Assembly: GCA_934293005.1 (NCBI GenBank)
Contig: CAKQYA010000011.1
Coordinates: 24,888-88,887, forward strand
DNA from: an uncultured Bacteroidaceae bacterium
Lineage (GTDB): Bacteria; Bacteroidota; Bacteroidia; Bacteroidales; Bacteroidaceae
Reading direction: 5' to 3'
Length of the DNA stretch: 64,000 nucleotides
Below the pieces are notes generated by a model. The model made no database searches, was not told where the DNA came from, and worked only from the letters and a program-made list of their open reading frames with translations. Positions 31,101 to 39,520 of this stretch are shown piece after piece. The position numbers were made by a program, and so were the translations under genes. Position 1 is the first letter of the stretch; every line of letters begins with the position of its first letter.

Positions 31101-31775
31101 CTAATCAGGGAAGGGAATCTCGAGCTGGACTGCCTCGCCTGTGAGATTGAATGTCATGCGATGATAAGGTGTCACTCCATGTTCTTCTATACCCTTACGG
31201 TGCTCTTTTGTAGGATAACCTGCATTGTGATCCCACCCGTAATAAGGGTATTCCTCATGCAGCTCACGCATGTAATCATCGCGATAAGTCTTTGCAAGTA
31301 TTGAGGCCGCTGCTATTGAAAGGTATTTTCCATCACCCTTCACTACTGTTGTATGGGGCACAATTATGGATTCGCCCTCATGAGAAGATTCTGTGTCATC
31401 TGACAACGGCTGGCAAGAGAATCTGTCGGTATAAGGATAAAACCTGTTGCCATCCACAATAATGTGCTGTGGGCGCACCTTCAGAGCATCAAGCGCCCTA
31501 TGCATTGCAGTGATGCTGGCACGCAAGATGTTCATCTTGTCTATTTCCTCAGCCGTGACAATGCCCAATGCCCAAGCGACAGCATCATGCTCTATCTCTG
31601 CACGAAGAGCATATCGCTGCTTTGCTGTGAGTTTCTTTGAGTCATTAAGCAGTTCATTGTGATAGTCTGGCGGCAAGATGACAGCTGCAGCATAGACACT
31701 GCCGGCTAAACATCCTCTGCCAGCCTCGTCACATCCGGCCTCTATGACACCTTCTTTATAGCATGGCAGCAACAT
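31101..31775 (-). CDS. rnhB: Ribonuclease HII
   Basis: The 224-residue enzyme removes ribonucleotides and RNA primers from DNA-RNA hybrids. The N terminus carries the DEAGRGCLAG signature with catalytic Asp16 and Glu17. Further motifs are NDSKKLTAKQR, the catalytic Asp in IIVDGNRF and AAASILAKTYRD, followed by the HNAGYPTKEH block. The length is typical. The gene starts 2 nt after the SDR gene stop, so the two form an operon. Confidence 0.96.
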   Translation of the reverse strand: MLLPCYKEGVIEAGCDEAGRGCLAGSVYAAAVILPPDYHNELLNDSKKLTAKQRYALRAEIEHDAVAWALGIVTAEEIDKMNILRASITAMHRALDALKVRPQHIIVDGNRFYPYTDRFSCQPLSDDTESSHEGESIIVPHTTVVKGDGKYLSIAAASILAKTYRDDYMRELHEEYPYYGWDHNAGYPTKEHRKGIEEHGVTPYHRMTFNLTGEAVQLEIPFPD

Positions 31776-31777
31776 GC

Positions 31778-32587
31778 TTATTTAGGCTGCTTGCCTATGT
31801 AGGCAAGGATGCCGCCATCAACATAGAGCACATGACCGTTTACTGCATCAGAAGCCTTTGAAGCAAGGAACACTGCAGGGCCACCGAGCTCGCTTGGATC
31901 AAGCCAGCGTCCTGCTGGTGTCTTGGCGCAGATGAATGAATCGAATGGATGGCGTGAACCGTCTGGCTGACGCTCTCGCAGAGGAGCTGTCTGCGGTGTG
32001 GCAATGTAGCCAGGGCCTATGCCATTGCACTGAATGTTATATTCGCCATACTCTGAGCAGATGTTGCGAGTGAGCATCTTCAATCCACCCTTAGCCGCAG
32101 CATAAGCAGACACTGTCTCTCGACCAAGTTCACTCATCATTGAGCATATATTGATGATTTTGCCTTCCTTGCGCTCCATCATCTCTGGAAGAACTGCGCT
32201 TGCGCAGATAAATGGCGCCACAAGGTCTATATCGATTACCTGCTGGAACTCAGCACGCTTCATCTCATGCATAGGAATGCGCTTGATTATGCCTGCATTG
32301 TTGACAAGGATGTCAATCTGGCCTACTTCCTTGTGTATTGTTTCCACCAGATTCTTAATAGCCACTTCGTCTGTCACGTCACACACATAACCTTTCACGT
32401 TAGTGATGCCAGCTTCCTTATAGTTGGCCAAGCCGCGCTCAAGAGCAGCCTCATTGATATCGTTGAAAATGATTGTCTTGATGCCTGCCTCAACAAATGC
32501 CTTTGCAATGTTGAAGCCAATACCATAAGATGCGCCTGTGATCCAAGCGTTCTTGCCCTCAAGGGAGAATTTTGAAAAATCTGCCAT
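31778..32587 (-). CDS. Short-chain dehydrogenase, gluconate 5-dehydrogenase / KduD-like
   Basis: The 269-residue SDR has the cofactor motif TGASYGIG near residue 18, NNAGI, catalytic Ser in INICSMMSELG and the YAAAK active site. The C-terminal RWLDPSELGGPAVFLASKAS block is typical of gluconate 5-dehydrogenase and 2-deoxy-D-gluconate 3-dehydrogenase (KduD) enzymes of sugar-acid catabolism. No kduI neighbour is present, so the precise substrate is open. The start at 32587 (MADFSKFSLEGK) follows family members; the frame continues upstream, but the promoter box at 32642-32649 lies inside that extension. Confidence 0.88.
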   Translation of the reverse strand: MADFSKFSLEGKNAWITGASYGIGFNIAKAFVEAGIKTIIFNDINEAALERGLANYKEAGITNVKGYVCDVTDEVAIKNLVETIHKEVGQIDILVNNAGIIKRIPMHEMKRAEFQQVIDIDLVAPFICASAVLPEMMERKEGKIINICSMMSELGRETVSAYAAAKGGLKMLTRNICSEYGEYNIQCNGIGPGYIATPQTAPLRERQPDGSRHPFDSFICAKTPAGRWLDPSELGGPAVFLASKASDAVNGHVLYVDGGILAYIGKQPK

Positions 32588-32641
32588 AATGCTATTTGGT
32601 TTATAATTAGTTTGTATGTTGTTTGTATCGACTTTATTTTG

Positions 32642-32649
32642 CAAAGATA
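32642..32649 (-). promoter_or_regulatory. -7 box of the SDR-rnhB operon
   Basis: TATCTTTG on the minus strand lies 54 nt before the SDR ATG. It is a strong -7 match with only a poorly spaced TTG upstream. Confidence 0.55.
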
Positions 32650-32811
32650 ATGCATTTTTTCTTTCAATACATATTTAATTATGAAAAACATCATCAAATA
32701 AGCAATCAAAATTATTATGCCCACTTACTTATGTCTGCCAACAGCAACAAGCATGTGCTCACAATTATCTTATATTTGACATGTGCCTATATGATACATA
32801 TGCCTATAATG

Positions 32812-32850
32812 TTTAAACCCAAATCGGTCTTTAGACCAATTTGGGTTAAA
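32812..32850. repeat. REP-like intergenic hairpin, copy 5
   Basis: AACCCAAATCGGTC-TTTA-GACCAATTTGGGTT forms a 14-bp stem with one G-T-type mismatch. The loop and arms differ from copy 3 but pairing is kept, which suggests that the fold is maintained. Confidence 0.75.
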
Positions 32851-32878
32851 TAATCAAAGCTGACACAACGACTGACAA

Positions 32879-33589
32879 TCAAAAGCTGTAAGTGACTCCC
32901 AACTGCAACTTGAAAAGAAAATCAAACGCACAGTCGTAATCTATGCCGTCAAACTTGTCACCCATAATGCCTGCATTTCCTTCAACATTAAAAGATATAT
33001 TATTGTTCACCCTGTAATCGAGTATAAGTCCCAAACGACCATATACAGATGTGCAATCACCCTGAGATGCAAGAATCTTCAGTGCTTCTTCACTTGTCAT
33101 AGAAGTCTTAGGCGTTCGTTTCTCAAACTTGAAGTCGGCAGTAGACCACATGCCCAAGCCTGCTAATCCTATCACATGAAAAGAATCTGACACATGATTG
33201 CTGCGCATGCTTGTGAAATCGAAAAGAACATCTGCCCCAACAGTGAAAACATTAAAGGCATAATAACCATTGTTTGTGAAACTATTCTTGAACATCTCAT
33301 CGTTCTCAACAAATTCGGCATCCGCACGGTTATGCGCTTTGCCATAAGAGAAGTCAAGACGTCCGCCTATGGATGGAGTGAAGAACTTGCCAATATACAT
33401 GCCGCCATCCACACCTATTGCGTCAAAAAAGTATTTGAATGGAGGATGGTCGGTGATATTGTCACCAACTACGAAGTTGGATCCAGCATGAACGCCAGCA
33501 AACCATCTCTTGCCTGTGTCATGCCCAAGGGCCAATGCTGACATGGATGCTAACATCAGCATGACGATACATGTAAATGCTCTCTTCAT
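32879..33589 (-). CDS. Outer-membrane beta-barrel protein (opacity/OmpW-like)
   Basis: The 236-residue product has a signal peptide (MKRAFTCIVMLMLASMSALA). Alternating strands with aromatic girdles follow (KRWFAGVHAGSNFVVGDN; GGMYIGKFFTPSIGGRLDFS; FHVIGLAGLGMWSTADFKF), and it ends in the terminal strand LQLGVTYSF with a C-terminal Phe. This is a small outer-membrane barrel of unknown cargo, conserved in type but not recognised by name. It follows dusB by 36 nt on the same strand. Confidence 0.85.
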   Translation of the reverse strand: MKRAFTCIVMLMLASMSALALGHDTGKRWFAGVHAGSNFVVGDNITDHPPFKYFFDAIGVDGGMYIGKFFTPSIGGRLDFSYGKAHNRADAEFVENDEMFKNSFTNNGYYAFNVFTVGADVLFDFTSMRSNHVSDSFHVIGLAGLGMWSTADFKFEKRTPKTSMTSEEALKILASQGDCTSVYGRLGLILDYRVNNNISFNVEGNAGIMGDKFDGIDYDCAFDFLFKLQLGVTYSF

Positions 33590-33625
33590 AATTTATGCCA
33601 TTCTTATACGCAGCAACTGCTGTAT

Positions 33626-34717
33626 TCACACACGTGCGTTCTTTTTAATTATATCATATGCCTCACTGAGCAGGTCAAACAACTCGCTTTGGCTCTCAGC
33701 ACGAAGAATCTTGATTCGCATCTGCCTGAAATCAGGAATGCCTTTGAAGATAGGACTGTTGGCAAGATGACGCCTAACGTGAATGATGCCACCAAGCTCT
33801 GTTCGCTTGCTTTCCTTCAAAGCATTGTCTGCACGAAGCGAATACTCTACGCTCTTTGCCACTTGGCGCTTCAGCACGCCTATCTTCCACTCAAGAGTCA
33901 TGCTCTCATCGTGCACTCCATAATCAAGATAAGAGCGCACATCCTTAAACAGCCATGGCTGTCCGAAAGTGGCCCTGCCTATCATCACTGCGTCAACACC
34001 ATAACGGCTGAAAGCTTCTGCTGTCTGCTCAGCTGTGCAAATATCTCCATTTCCAATGATTGGAATGACTATGCGAGGGTCTGACTTCACTTCGCCTATA
34101 AGGGTCCAGTCAGCCTCGCCCTGATACATCTGGCTGCGCGTCCTGCCATGTATGGTAAGAGCTTCCACACCACAATCTTGAAGCCTTAAGGCCAATTCGT
34201 GTATCATGGCCGGCTTTCCATCTTCACCACATGTCAGATGCTGCCACTCTGCAGGCAAGTCATACATCGATGGCACATCCCATCCCAATCGGGTCTTCAC
34301 TGTGACAGGAATACTGACAGCCTTAACCACCTCACGTGTGATGTCGAGCATCAGTTGTGGAGTGCGCAACATGCCTGCTCCTGCTCCCTTGCCTGCCACC
34401 TTCTTCACTGGACAGCCAAAATTGATGTCAAGAATATCTGGATGCGCCTCGCTCTCCACTATCTTGGCTGCCTCTACCATGCTGTCGACGTCCCTGCCAT
34501 AAATCTGAATGGCAACAGGACGCTCTTCGTCATCCACACGAATCTTTTCCAGCGAGCGGTTCACGTTTCTTATCAGCGCATCAGCGCTCACAAATTCAGA
34601 GTAGACCATGCTTGCGCCAAACTCCTTGCAAAGTAATCGGAAAGCTTGGTCTGTCACATCCTCCATGGGAGCAAGGACCACTGGTTTCTCACCTAAATCA
34701 ATGTTTCTTATTCTCAT
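33626..34717 (-). CDS. dusB: tRNA-dihydrouridine synthase
   Basis: This FMN enzyme reduces uridines in tRNA D-loops. It has LAPMEDVTDQAFRLLC at the N terminus, the catalytic Cys102 in DINFGCPVKKVAGKGAG, the conserved KTRLGWD, HGRTRSQMYQG and GNGDI motifs and the MIGRATFGQPW block. At 363 residues it is slightly long for DusB because of an insertion around SMYDLPAEWQHLTCGEDGK. The start is only 13 bp from MITE copy B, so its leader and promoter lie in or beyond that element. Subtype B over A or C is by overall resemblance. Confidence 0.93.
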   Translation of the reverse strand: MRIRNIDLGEKPVVLAPMEDVTDQAFRLLCKEFGASMVYSEFVSADALIRNVNRSLEKIRVDDEERPVAIQIYGRDVDSMVEAAKIVESEAHPDILDINFGCPVKKVAGKGAGAGMLRTPQLMLDITREVVKAVSIPVTVKTRLGWDVPSMYDLPAEWQHLTCGEDGKPAMIHELALRLQDCGVEALTIHGRTRSQMYQGEADWTLIGEVKSDPRIVIPIIGNGDICTAEQTAEAFSRYGVDAVMIGRATFGQPWLFKDVRSYLDYGVHDESMTLEWKIGVLKRQVAKSVEYSLRADNALKESKRTELGGIIHVRRHLANSPIFKGIPDFRQMRIKILRAESQSELFDLLSEAYDIIKKNARV

Positions 34718-34730
34718 TATTATGACATGG

Positions 34731-34917
34731 TAAGTAGGTGTTCAAAATTATTTTATAATATCAAAGTAAGCCGCTCTCATATTTGTCGCACACTCTCTCG
34801 GTCATCTTTTCCTTCTGTTTATCAGTCACTATGCCCGCATAGCTCCATCAAACAGAAGAAAAATCTGCCTCAAGATAGAGTGCGTCAAATATAAAAATAA
34901 TTATGAGCACCTACTTA
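34731..34917. mobile_element. Full-length palindromic MITE-like element, copy B
   Basis: TA-flanked AGTAGGTGTTCA...TGAGCACCTACT, about 187 bp, is the reverse complement of copy A with roughly a dozen differences. It sits directly upstream of dusB. TATATTTG on the minus strand (34893-34886) is a -7-like box pointing at dusB. Confidence 0.85.
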
Positions 34918-34930
34918 CAAATAGCCAAAT

Positions 34931-34977
34931 ACGATGCACGGGTGGGGAAACACAAGTGTCTCCTCACCGCACATCGT
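34931..34977 (-). terminator. Imperfect hairpin after rubrerythrin gene
   Basis: ACGATG/CATCGT outer and GGTGGGGA/TCCTCACC inner pairings give a GC-rich stem with small bulges just downstream of the rubrerythrin stop. Confidence 0.55.
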
Positions 34978-35006
34978 TTCATAATCACTAATGTATCTTA
35001 TTTATC

Positions 35007-35570
35007 TTACTTGAAGAATCTGTTCCACAATCCTTGGAAACCAGCTCCATGACGTGCCTCATCCTTAGCCATCTCATGCACAGTGTCGTGGATTGCGTCA
35101 AGATTGAGTTTCTTAGCAACCTTGGCAATATCGAGCTTTGCTGCGCATGCTCCTTCTTCTGCTTCCATGCGAGCTTTGACATTTGTCTTTGTGTCCCACA
35201 CCATATCACCAAGAAGCTCAGCAAACTTAGCAGCGTGTTCAGCCTCCTCAAGAGCATAACGCTTGAATGCCTCTGCCACTTCTGGATAACCCTCACGATC
35301 AGCCTGACGGCTCATTGCAAGATACATACCAACCTCTGTGCACTCACCTGCGAAATGGTCTTTCAATCCCTGAAGCACGAAAGCTCCATCTTCTCCCTCT
35401 GGAATGGCCTTAGCCACACCAAGCTCATGCTCGCAAGCGAAATTGAGTCCTTCTGTTTCTTCCTTCAACTTAAACTTTGAACCAGGAACATTGCACTGAG
35501 GACACTTCTCAGGTGGATTCTCACCTTCATACACATAGCCACATACAGGGCATACCCATTTCTTTGCCAT
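35007..35570 (-). CDS. Rubrerythrin with N-terminal rubredoxin domain (reverse type)
   Basis: The 187-residue protein reduces hydrogen peroxide in anaerobes. The rubredoxin iron site comes first ([12 protein letters not shown]...KCPQCNVPG, residues about 4-30). The ferritin-like diiron helices follow with [34 protein letters not shown], a MEAEEGA motif and [13 protein letters not shown]. In classical rubrerythrin the rubredoxin domain is last, so this is the reversed arrangement known from some anaerobes. Single-gene unit with its own -7 box. Confidence 0.92.
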   Translation of the reverse strand: MAKKWVCPVCGYVYEGENPPEKCPQCNVPGSKFKLKEETEGLNFACEHELGVAKAIPEGEDGAFVLQGLKDHFAGECTEVGMYLAMSRQADREGYPEVAEAFKRYALEEAEHAAKFAELLGDMVWDTKTNVKARMEAEEGACAAKLDIAKVAKKLNLDAIHDTVHEMAKDEARHGAGFQGLWNRFFK

Positions 35571-35611
35571 AATAGAATAAATTTAATTTGGTTGAACAAT
35601 AATTTAGTTGT

Positions 35612-35619
35612 GCAAAGAT
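35612..35619 (-). promoter_or_regulatory. -7 box of the rubrerythrin gene
   Basis: TATCTTTG on the minus strand, 41 nt before the ATG, matches TAnnTTTG. Confidence 0.55.
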
Positions 35620-35729
35620 AAATAATATTTGCAATATAAAAAACGCAGCGCTTGCTAAATGGCAATAATTTACTTTCATTTTTCGAATTTTCACCATTTG
35701 AATCAGCAAGATTTGCCATTACACAAGTT

Positions 35730-36239
35730 TCAACACTGCTTCACACCATACACTCGCTCATGAATGGTCTTTGTCATCTCTGCCACACTCATCATCTCTT
35801 TTGTTTCATCTTTCTTGCAGAGCATAAGACGCAGTTCGGCTCCAGGGACCACACCGTATGAAGGCTGAACATATCCATCAGGCAACAGACAGAAGCCAAG
35901 ACGGGTGTAGAAGCCTATTCTACGCCGTGTCAAATCATCAACAGGTGGCTCTACCTCAAGGATGACAAGCACATCCGCCTCTTCTATAAGTTTCTCCATG
36001 ATGCGCCTTCCTGTGCCTTGCCCTCTTAGCAAAGCGTCAACAGCGAGATATTCCACATATATGAATGTGGAAAAATGCCAATAGCAGAGCATGGCTTTCT
36101 CGTCATATGTGACAAGATGCATGGCAGGCTCATCAGTCAGCAACTGACGAAACCACTCCATAGGTCTGCGCTCATTTTCAGGAAATGCCTCCATAAAGAG
36201 TTTCTCTATAGCTGGCGTCATTTGATTATTTTTTTTCAT
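35730..36239 (-). CDS. GNAT-family N-acetyltransferase
   Basis: The 169-residue protein carries the acetyl-CoA loop RGQGTGRRIMEKLI (motif A), the preceding beta strand VEYLAVDALL and the motif B sequence RRRIGFYTRLGF. The acceptor is unknown. Its ATG (36239-36237) abuts the end of MITE copy C, so the whole leader is repeat sequence. An alternative start is the Met at 36221. It lies 50 nt after the glycosyltransferase gene in the same direction and is probably cotranscribed with it. Confidence 0.85.
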   Translation of the reverse strand: MKKNNQMTPAIEKLFMEAFPENERRPMEWFRQLLTDEPAMHLVTYDEKAMLCYWHFSTFIYVEYLAVDALLRGQGTGRRIMEKLIEEADVLVILEVEPPVDDLTRRRIGFYTRLGFCLLPDGYVQPSYGVVPGAELRLMLCKKDETKEMMSVAEMTKTIHERVYGVKQC

Positions 36240-36306
36240 AAGTAGGTGTTCAAAATCATTTTATAACATCAAAGTAAGCCGCTCTCATATTATGAGCACC
36301 TACTTA
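36239..36306. mobile_element. Internally deleted MITE-like element, copy C, bridging two genes
   Basis: TA-flanked, 68 bp: left end TAAGTAGGTGTTCAAAATCA, about 30 bp of interior arm, then ATGAGCACCTACTTA. It contains the last codons and stop of the upstream glycosyltransferase gene and touches the GNAT start codon. Confidence 0.8.
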
Positions 36307-37342
36307 GCAATTTTACCGCCCTTTCAAAAGCACATTTAAAATAATATCCTTCTGCTATCTTTTCACTCACTTTCACCACATTCTCTTTCATCTTCCTGTA
36401 TTCCTCATCTGTAACACCTGCTATCACTTCATCTATTTCGGTGAGCGAATCGACTGTTATGCCTATTCCATGCGCCTCAACAAATGCTGCCAGACCAGCT
36501 TTCTTGGATATTATGACTGGAGCATGGCAACGCAAATAGAGCGATACTTTGTGAGGATTATTGTACGACATGTATTCGCCAATCTTTCCTCTTCCATCAA
36601 TGAGCGATTCGCCATACCATGACAAACCGAAGTCGCCTTTATTCACCTTCATCAGGTCCATGTCCACTGCATATCCCTCATACTCTGCTCTCGCACCTTT
36701 ATTTATCAGTTCATCATGATAATGATTTCCATACAGATAAAGCATAGACTTTTTGAGTCGGTTGGACAAATCATACACAAATTTATTGCTCTTAGGATTC
36801 ATGTTGCCAAGAAAAAACATCGTCTTGCATTCCCCTTCTGTCTCTTTGCGTTGCGACATTATTGGCTCTGGCGACAAATAGTCGAATATGCCCAGCGTGG
36901 TGAGTTTGGCAGGACATCCCTGTGCCTCAAGCCAAGCCTTCATCGTCTCATTATGAGCAATCACCACATCACTGTGTCCAAGCCTCGCCATTTCTTGTTC
37001 TGGGGTGAGGCGTTTGCTGCGGAATGAGTTCAAGTCGTGAATCTGAGTGATTACCTTAGCTCCTTTCCAATGGGCCACATTGCACATAGCCTCATAATAT
37101 TTCTTCAGCGGATATTGCAGCACCAGCACATCGCCCTTGCGCACCTGACACATGGCCTTAACAATGCCAAACAGGTTGCGGAAGAAATGACGCAACGCTC
37201 CCCTTCCTACAGTATGAGCCAGTCCTATATTGACAAAACCCATGCGCTGCATCGTTGTCTCTATGTCTGTCTTGGCTTTGTTGCCTGCAGAAGTGATGTC
37301 TTTGTAATTGCGAGAAATATAGCAATATCTCATATATTCCAT
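36290..37342 (-). CDS. Glycosyltransferase, galactofuranosyltransferase-like
   Basis: The 350-residue cytoplasmic enzyme begins MEYMRYCYISRNYKD (an internal Met at 37333 is equally possible). A GT-B-type layout is visible: an N-terminal half with KGDVLVLQYPLKKYYEAM and a C-terminal donor-binding half with FFLGNMNPKSN, YLYGNHYHDELI, KGDFGLSWYGE and YMSYNNPHKVSLYL. These are reminiscent of bacterial beta-galactofuranosyltransferases of O-antigen and capsule synthesis. The final residues SRCS and the TAA stop (36290-36292) are encoded by MITE copy C, so the native C terminus may have been changed. Its neighbours are envelope glycan genes. Confidence 0.82.
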   Translation of the reverse strand: MEYMRYCYISRNYKDITSAGNKAKTDIETTMQRMGFVNIGLAHTVGRGALRHFFRNLFGIVKAMCQVRKGDVLVLQYPLKKYYEAMCNVAHWKGAKVITQIHDLNSFRSKRLTPEQEMARLGHSDVVIAHNETMKAWLEAQGCPAKLTTLGIFDYLSPEPIMSQRKETEGECKTMFFLGNMNPKSNKFVYDLSNRLKKSMLYLYGNHYHDELINKGARAEYEGYAVDMDLMKVNKGDFGLSWYGESLIDGRGKIGEYMSYNNPHKVSLYLRCHAPVIISKKAGLAAFVEAHGIGITVDSLTEIDEVIAGVTDEEYRKMKENVVKVSEKIAEGYYFKCAFERAVKLLSRCS

Positions 37343-37421
37343 GTTTGAATTAGCTGTATGAATTTAAAGATAAACATATATGATATTCATTCTTTAAATA
37401 CTTTTCCCTATTGATTTACTG

Positions 37422-37453
37422 CAAAGGTACAATTTTTTTTATAACTTTGCAAT
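37422..37453 (-). promoter_or_regulatory. Promoter of the glycosyltransferase gene, overlapping the divergent promoter
   Basis: TACCTTTG (37429-37422) and ATTG (37453-37450) at 20 nt spacing on the minus strand. The -33 element borders the plus-strand -7 box at 37442-37449. Confidence 0.6.
37442..37449 (+). promoter_or_regulatory. -7 box of the GT90-like gene
   Basis: TAACTTTG lies 31 nt before the ATG at 37480 and rules out the more upstream in-frame Met at 37411 as the start. Confidence 0.55.
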
Positions 37454-37479
37454 CAATTAACCATCATGTATTTCGTTTT

Positions 37480-38454
37480 ATGCTGTCAAAACTATACTAC
37501 AAGCTGCATAGTGGCAAGAATAACAAGTTCATTTATCTAGTCAAGAACTACCTTTCTCTACTCATACCCAACTCCATATTCAGAGCCAAACTGCAAGCTG
37601 CATTGAAAAGCATTGACACACGTGCTGACAAGGGTTATATTCTTAAGCGAGTGGACTACTACTGCAAGCTCACACCTGGATCCATTGTTCCGAACAACTC
37701 ACCATGCATAGGCAAACATGACAAGCAGTGGCACAAGGTCTATTGGTTCGATTCTCGCGAATACACACGATGGTTCACACCTTCTCTCCATTGGGTATTC
37801 CGTCCTGGCGACATCAATTTCATCCCTGAGTCACCTTCGATAGTCAAAAGTCGACCCATATCAGAAGACGATGCCAATGCCAACGGAGTGATACTCAAAC
37901 TAAACAAAGTGCGGCATTTCATCTTTGTCAACGACCCTGTTCCTTTCCGTGAAAAAAAAGACATTGCCATCTTCCGAGGAAAAGTGAAAGACAAACCACA
38001 AAGAGTGGCCTTCTTTGAGAAATACTTTTCTAACCCTATGTGCAATCTTGGCGACATAAGCCGCTATCCAGAGCATAATGAATGGCATGTGGAGAAAATG
38101 ACCATAGCCGACCATCTGAAATACAAGTTCATACTTGCTCTTGAAGGCAATGACGTGGCAAGCAACCTGAAATGGGTCATGTCATCCAATTCGGTGGCCG
38201 TGATGCCTCGCCCCACATGCGAAACATGGTTTATGGAAGGCACACTCATCCCTAACTATCATTACATAGAGATAAAACCCGACTTCTCCGACCTTGAAGA
38301 GCGGCTGAATCACTACATTCAGCATCCAAATGAAGCTGAATCAATCATCAAGCATGCGCACGAATATGTAAATCAGTTTAAAGACAAGAAGCGCGAGGAC
38401 ATCATTTCACTACTTGTACTGGATAAGTATTTCAGGATGACAGGACAAAAGTAA
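37480..38454 (+). CDS. GT90/CAP10-like glycosyltransferase (lipopolysaccharide core type)
   Basis: The 324-residue protein begins MLSKLYYKLHSGKNN. The C-terminal half fits the GT90 (CAP10, LpsA-like) fold: KDIAIFRGKV, YKFILALEGNDVASNLKW and the PRPTCETWFMEGTLIPNYHY block. Related bacterial enzymes add xylose or other sugars to lipopolysaccharide. The next gene, a Kdo/WaaP-type kinase, starts 14 nt downstream, so the pair forms an envelope glycan operon. The acceptor is unknown. Confidence 0.88.
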   Translation: MLSKLYYKLHSGKNNKFIYLVKNYLSLLIPNSIFRAKLQAALKSIDTRADKGYILKRVDYYCKLTPGSIVPNNSPCIGKHDKQWHKVYWFDSREYTRWFTPSLHWVFRPGDINFIPESPSIVKSRPISEDDANANGVILKLNKVRHFIFVNDPVPFREKKDIAIFRGKVKDKPQRVAFFEKYFSNPMCNLGDISRYPEHNEWHVEKMTIADHLKYKFILALEGNDVASNLKWVMSSNSVAVMPRPTCETWFMEGTLIPNYHYIEIKPDFSDLEERLNHYIQHPNEAESIIKHAHEYVNQFKDKKREDIISLLVLDKYFRMTGQK

Positions 38455-38468
38455 TAGAAATATATAAT

Positions 38469-39215
38469 ATGAAGATAGAAATAAATCCAAAATACGAGCA
38501 TCTGCGTTCATTCATCAAAAGTCTGCCAGAAGTATTTGACCACTCAGGCGAACTGGTGTACGACAGTCGAAACAAGGTAAGGATATTCACTATTGAAGGT
38601 GAAAAGATAGTGGTAAAGCGATTCAAGACACCTTTGTTTTTCCAACGCTTTGACTATACCTTCATACGTCCCAGCAAAGCGCGACGAGCATACATCTATG
38701 GCATAAGGCTCATAGACTTGCATATCAGCACTCCCGAACCAATTGCTTTCATCGAAGTTTATGAAAATGGGCTCTTTCACCAAGGCTATTTCATCTCAAC
38801 CTACTGCGGTGACCCAGACATGCGTATACTCAGAGAAGAACCAGAAGGCCACGACAGCTTAATGCTGGCCTTTGTGCACTTTCTCATCAGCATGCATGAA
38901 AAAGGCTTTATACATGGCGACACCAACCTGTCCAACTTCCTTTATCATGAAGACAGCTCAGCAGAATATGGCTACCAGATAACCACTATAGACACAAACC
39001 GCTCTACTTTTAGTCCGATGCCGACTAAAAAAGCATGTCTAAAATCGCTTATGCGCATCACTCATGAGAGGCATGCTCTGCACATTATTATACGAATGTA
39101 TGCTGAAATGAGAGGATGGGATCAAGAGGCATCTGTTCAATATGTTGAGAATAGACTTCAAACTTTTGAGAAAAAAAAAGAGATGAAGAGAAAAATATTA
39201 AGTCATAACAAATAA
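38469..39215 (+). CDS. Lipopolysaccharide core kinase (Kdo/WaaP family)
   Basis: The 248-residue protein has a eukaryotic-like kinase fold: ATP-binding Lys50 in EKIVVKRF, the catalytic loop FIHGDTNLSNFLY (His149, Asp151, Asn156) and a DFG-equivalent Asp175 in TTIDTNRS. Family members phosphorylate heptose or Kdo in the lipid A-core, stabilising the outer membrane. It follows the GT90-like gene in one operon. The stop codon lies inside a 21-bp tandem duplication (39193-39234). Confidence 0.88.
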   Translation: MKIEINPKYEHLRSFIKSLPEVFDHSGELVYDSRNKVRIFTIEGEKIVVKRFKTPLFFQRFDYTFIRPSKARRAYIYGIRLIDLHISTPEPIAFIEVYENGLFHQGYFISTYCGDPDMRILREEPEGHDSLMLAFVHFLISMHEKGFIHGDTNLSNFLYHEDSSAEYGYQITTIDTNRSTFSPMPTKKACLKSLMRITHERHALHIIIRMYAEMRGWDQEASVQYVENRLQTFEKKKEMKRKILSHNK

Positions 39216-39234
39216 ATATTAAGTCATAACAAAT
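39193..39234 (+). repeat. 21-bp tandem duplication at the kinase gene stop
   Basis: AAATATTAAGTCATAACAAAT is present twice in a row; the first copy ends within the TAA stop. The rest of 39216-39455 is AT-rich with a weak AGTAAT/ATTACT hairpin at 39326-39341 and nothing else recognisable. Confidence 0.85.
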
Positions 39235-39455
39235 AATACGATGCACACTTACCACCCTTTTCAAAGGCATGACATGAGATACTGCTATCTGCTGGACTAA
39301 ACCATTCAAGCAACACTCACAAAAAAGTAATACAGATTACTCTGTCAAGCATCCTTACATCTTTTTTCGGAAACTTCTCTAAAGCATAGGTGTCTAAGGC
39401 ATTTAGCATTAGTTTGGCATAATAAATAATGAATGACTTATTGGAGCTTAAAAAG

Positions 39456-39488
39456 AAAGCTGCCACCGAAATTTTCGGTGGCAGCTTT
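39456..39488 (-). terminator. frdCAB operon terminator
   Basis: AAAGCTGCCACCGAA (39456-39470) pairs exactly with TTCGGTGGCAGCTTT (39474-39488) with a 3-nt loop; on the minus strand a run of T residues follows. Confidence 0.9.
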
Positions 39489-39520
39489 TCTATTTAATAA
39501 TATAATGTGTAGCTTATAGC

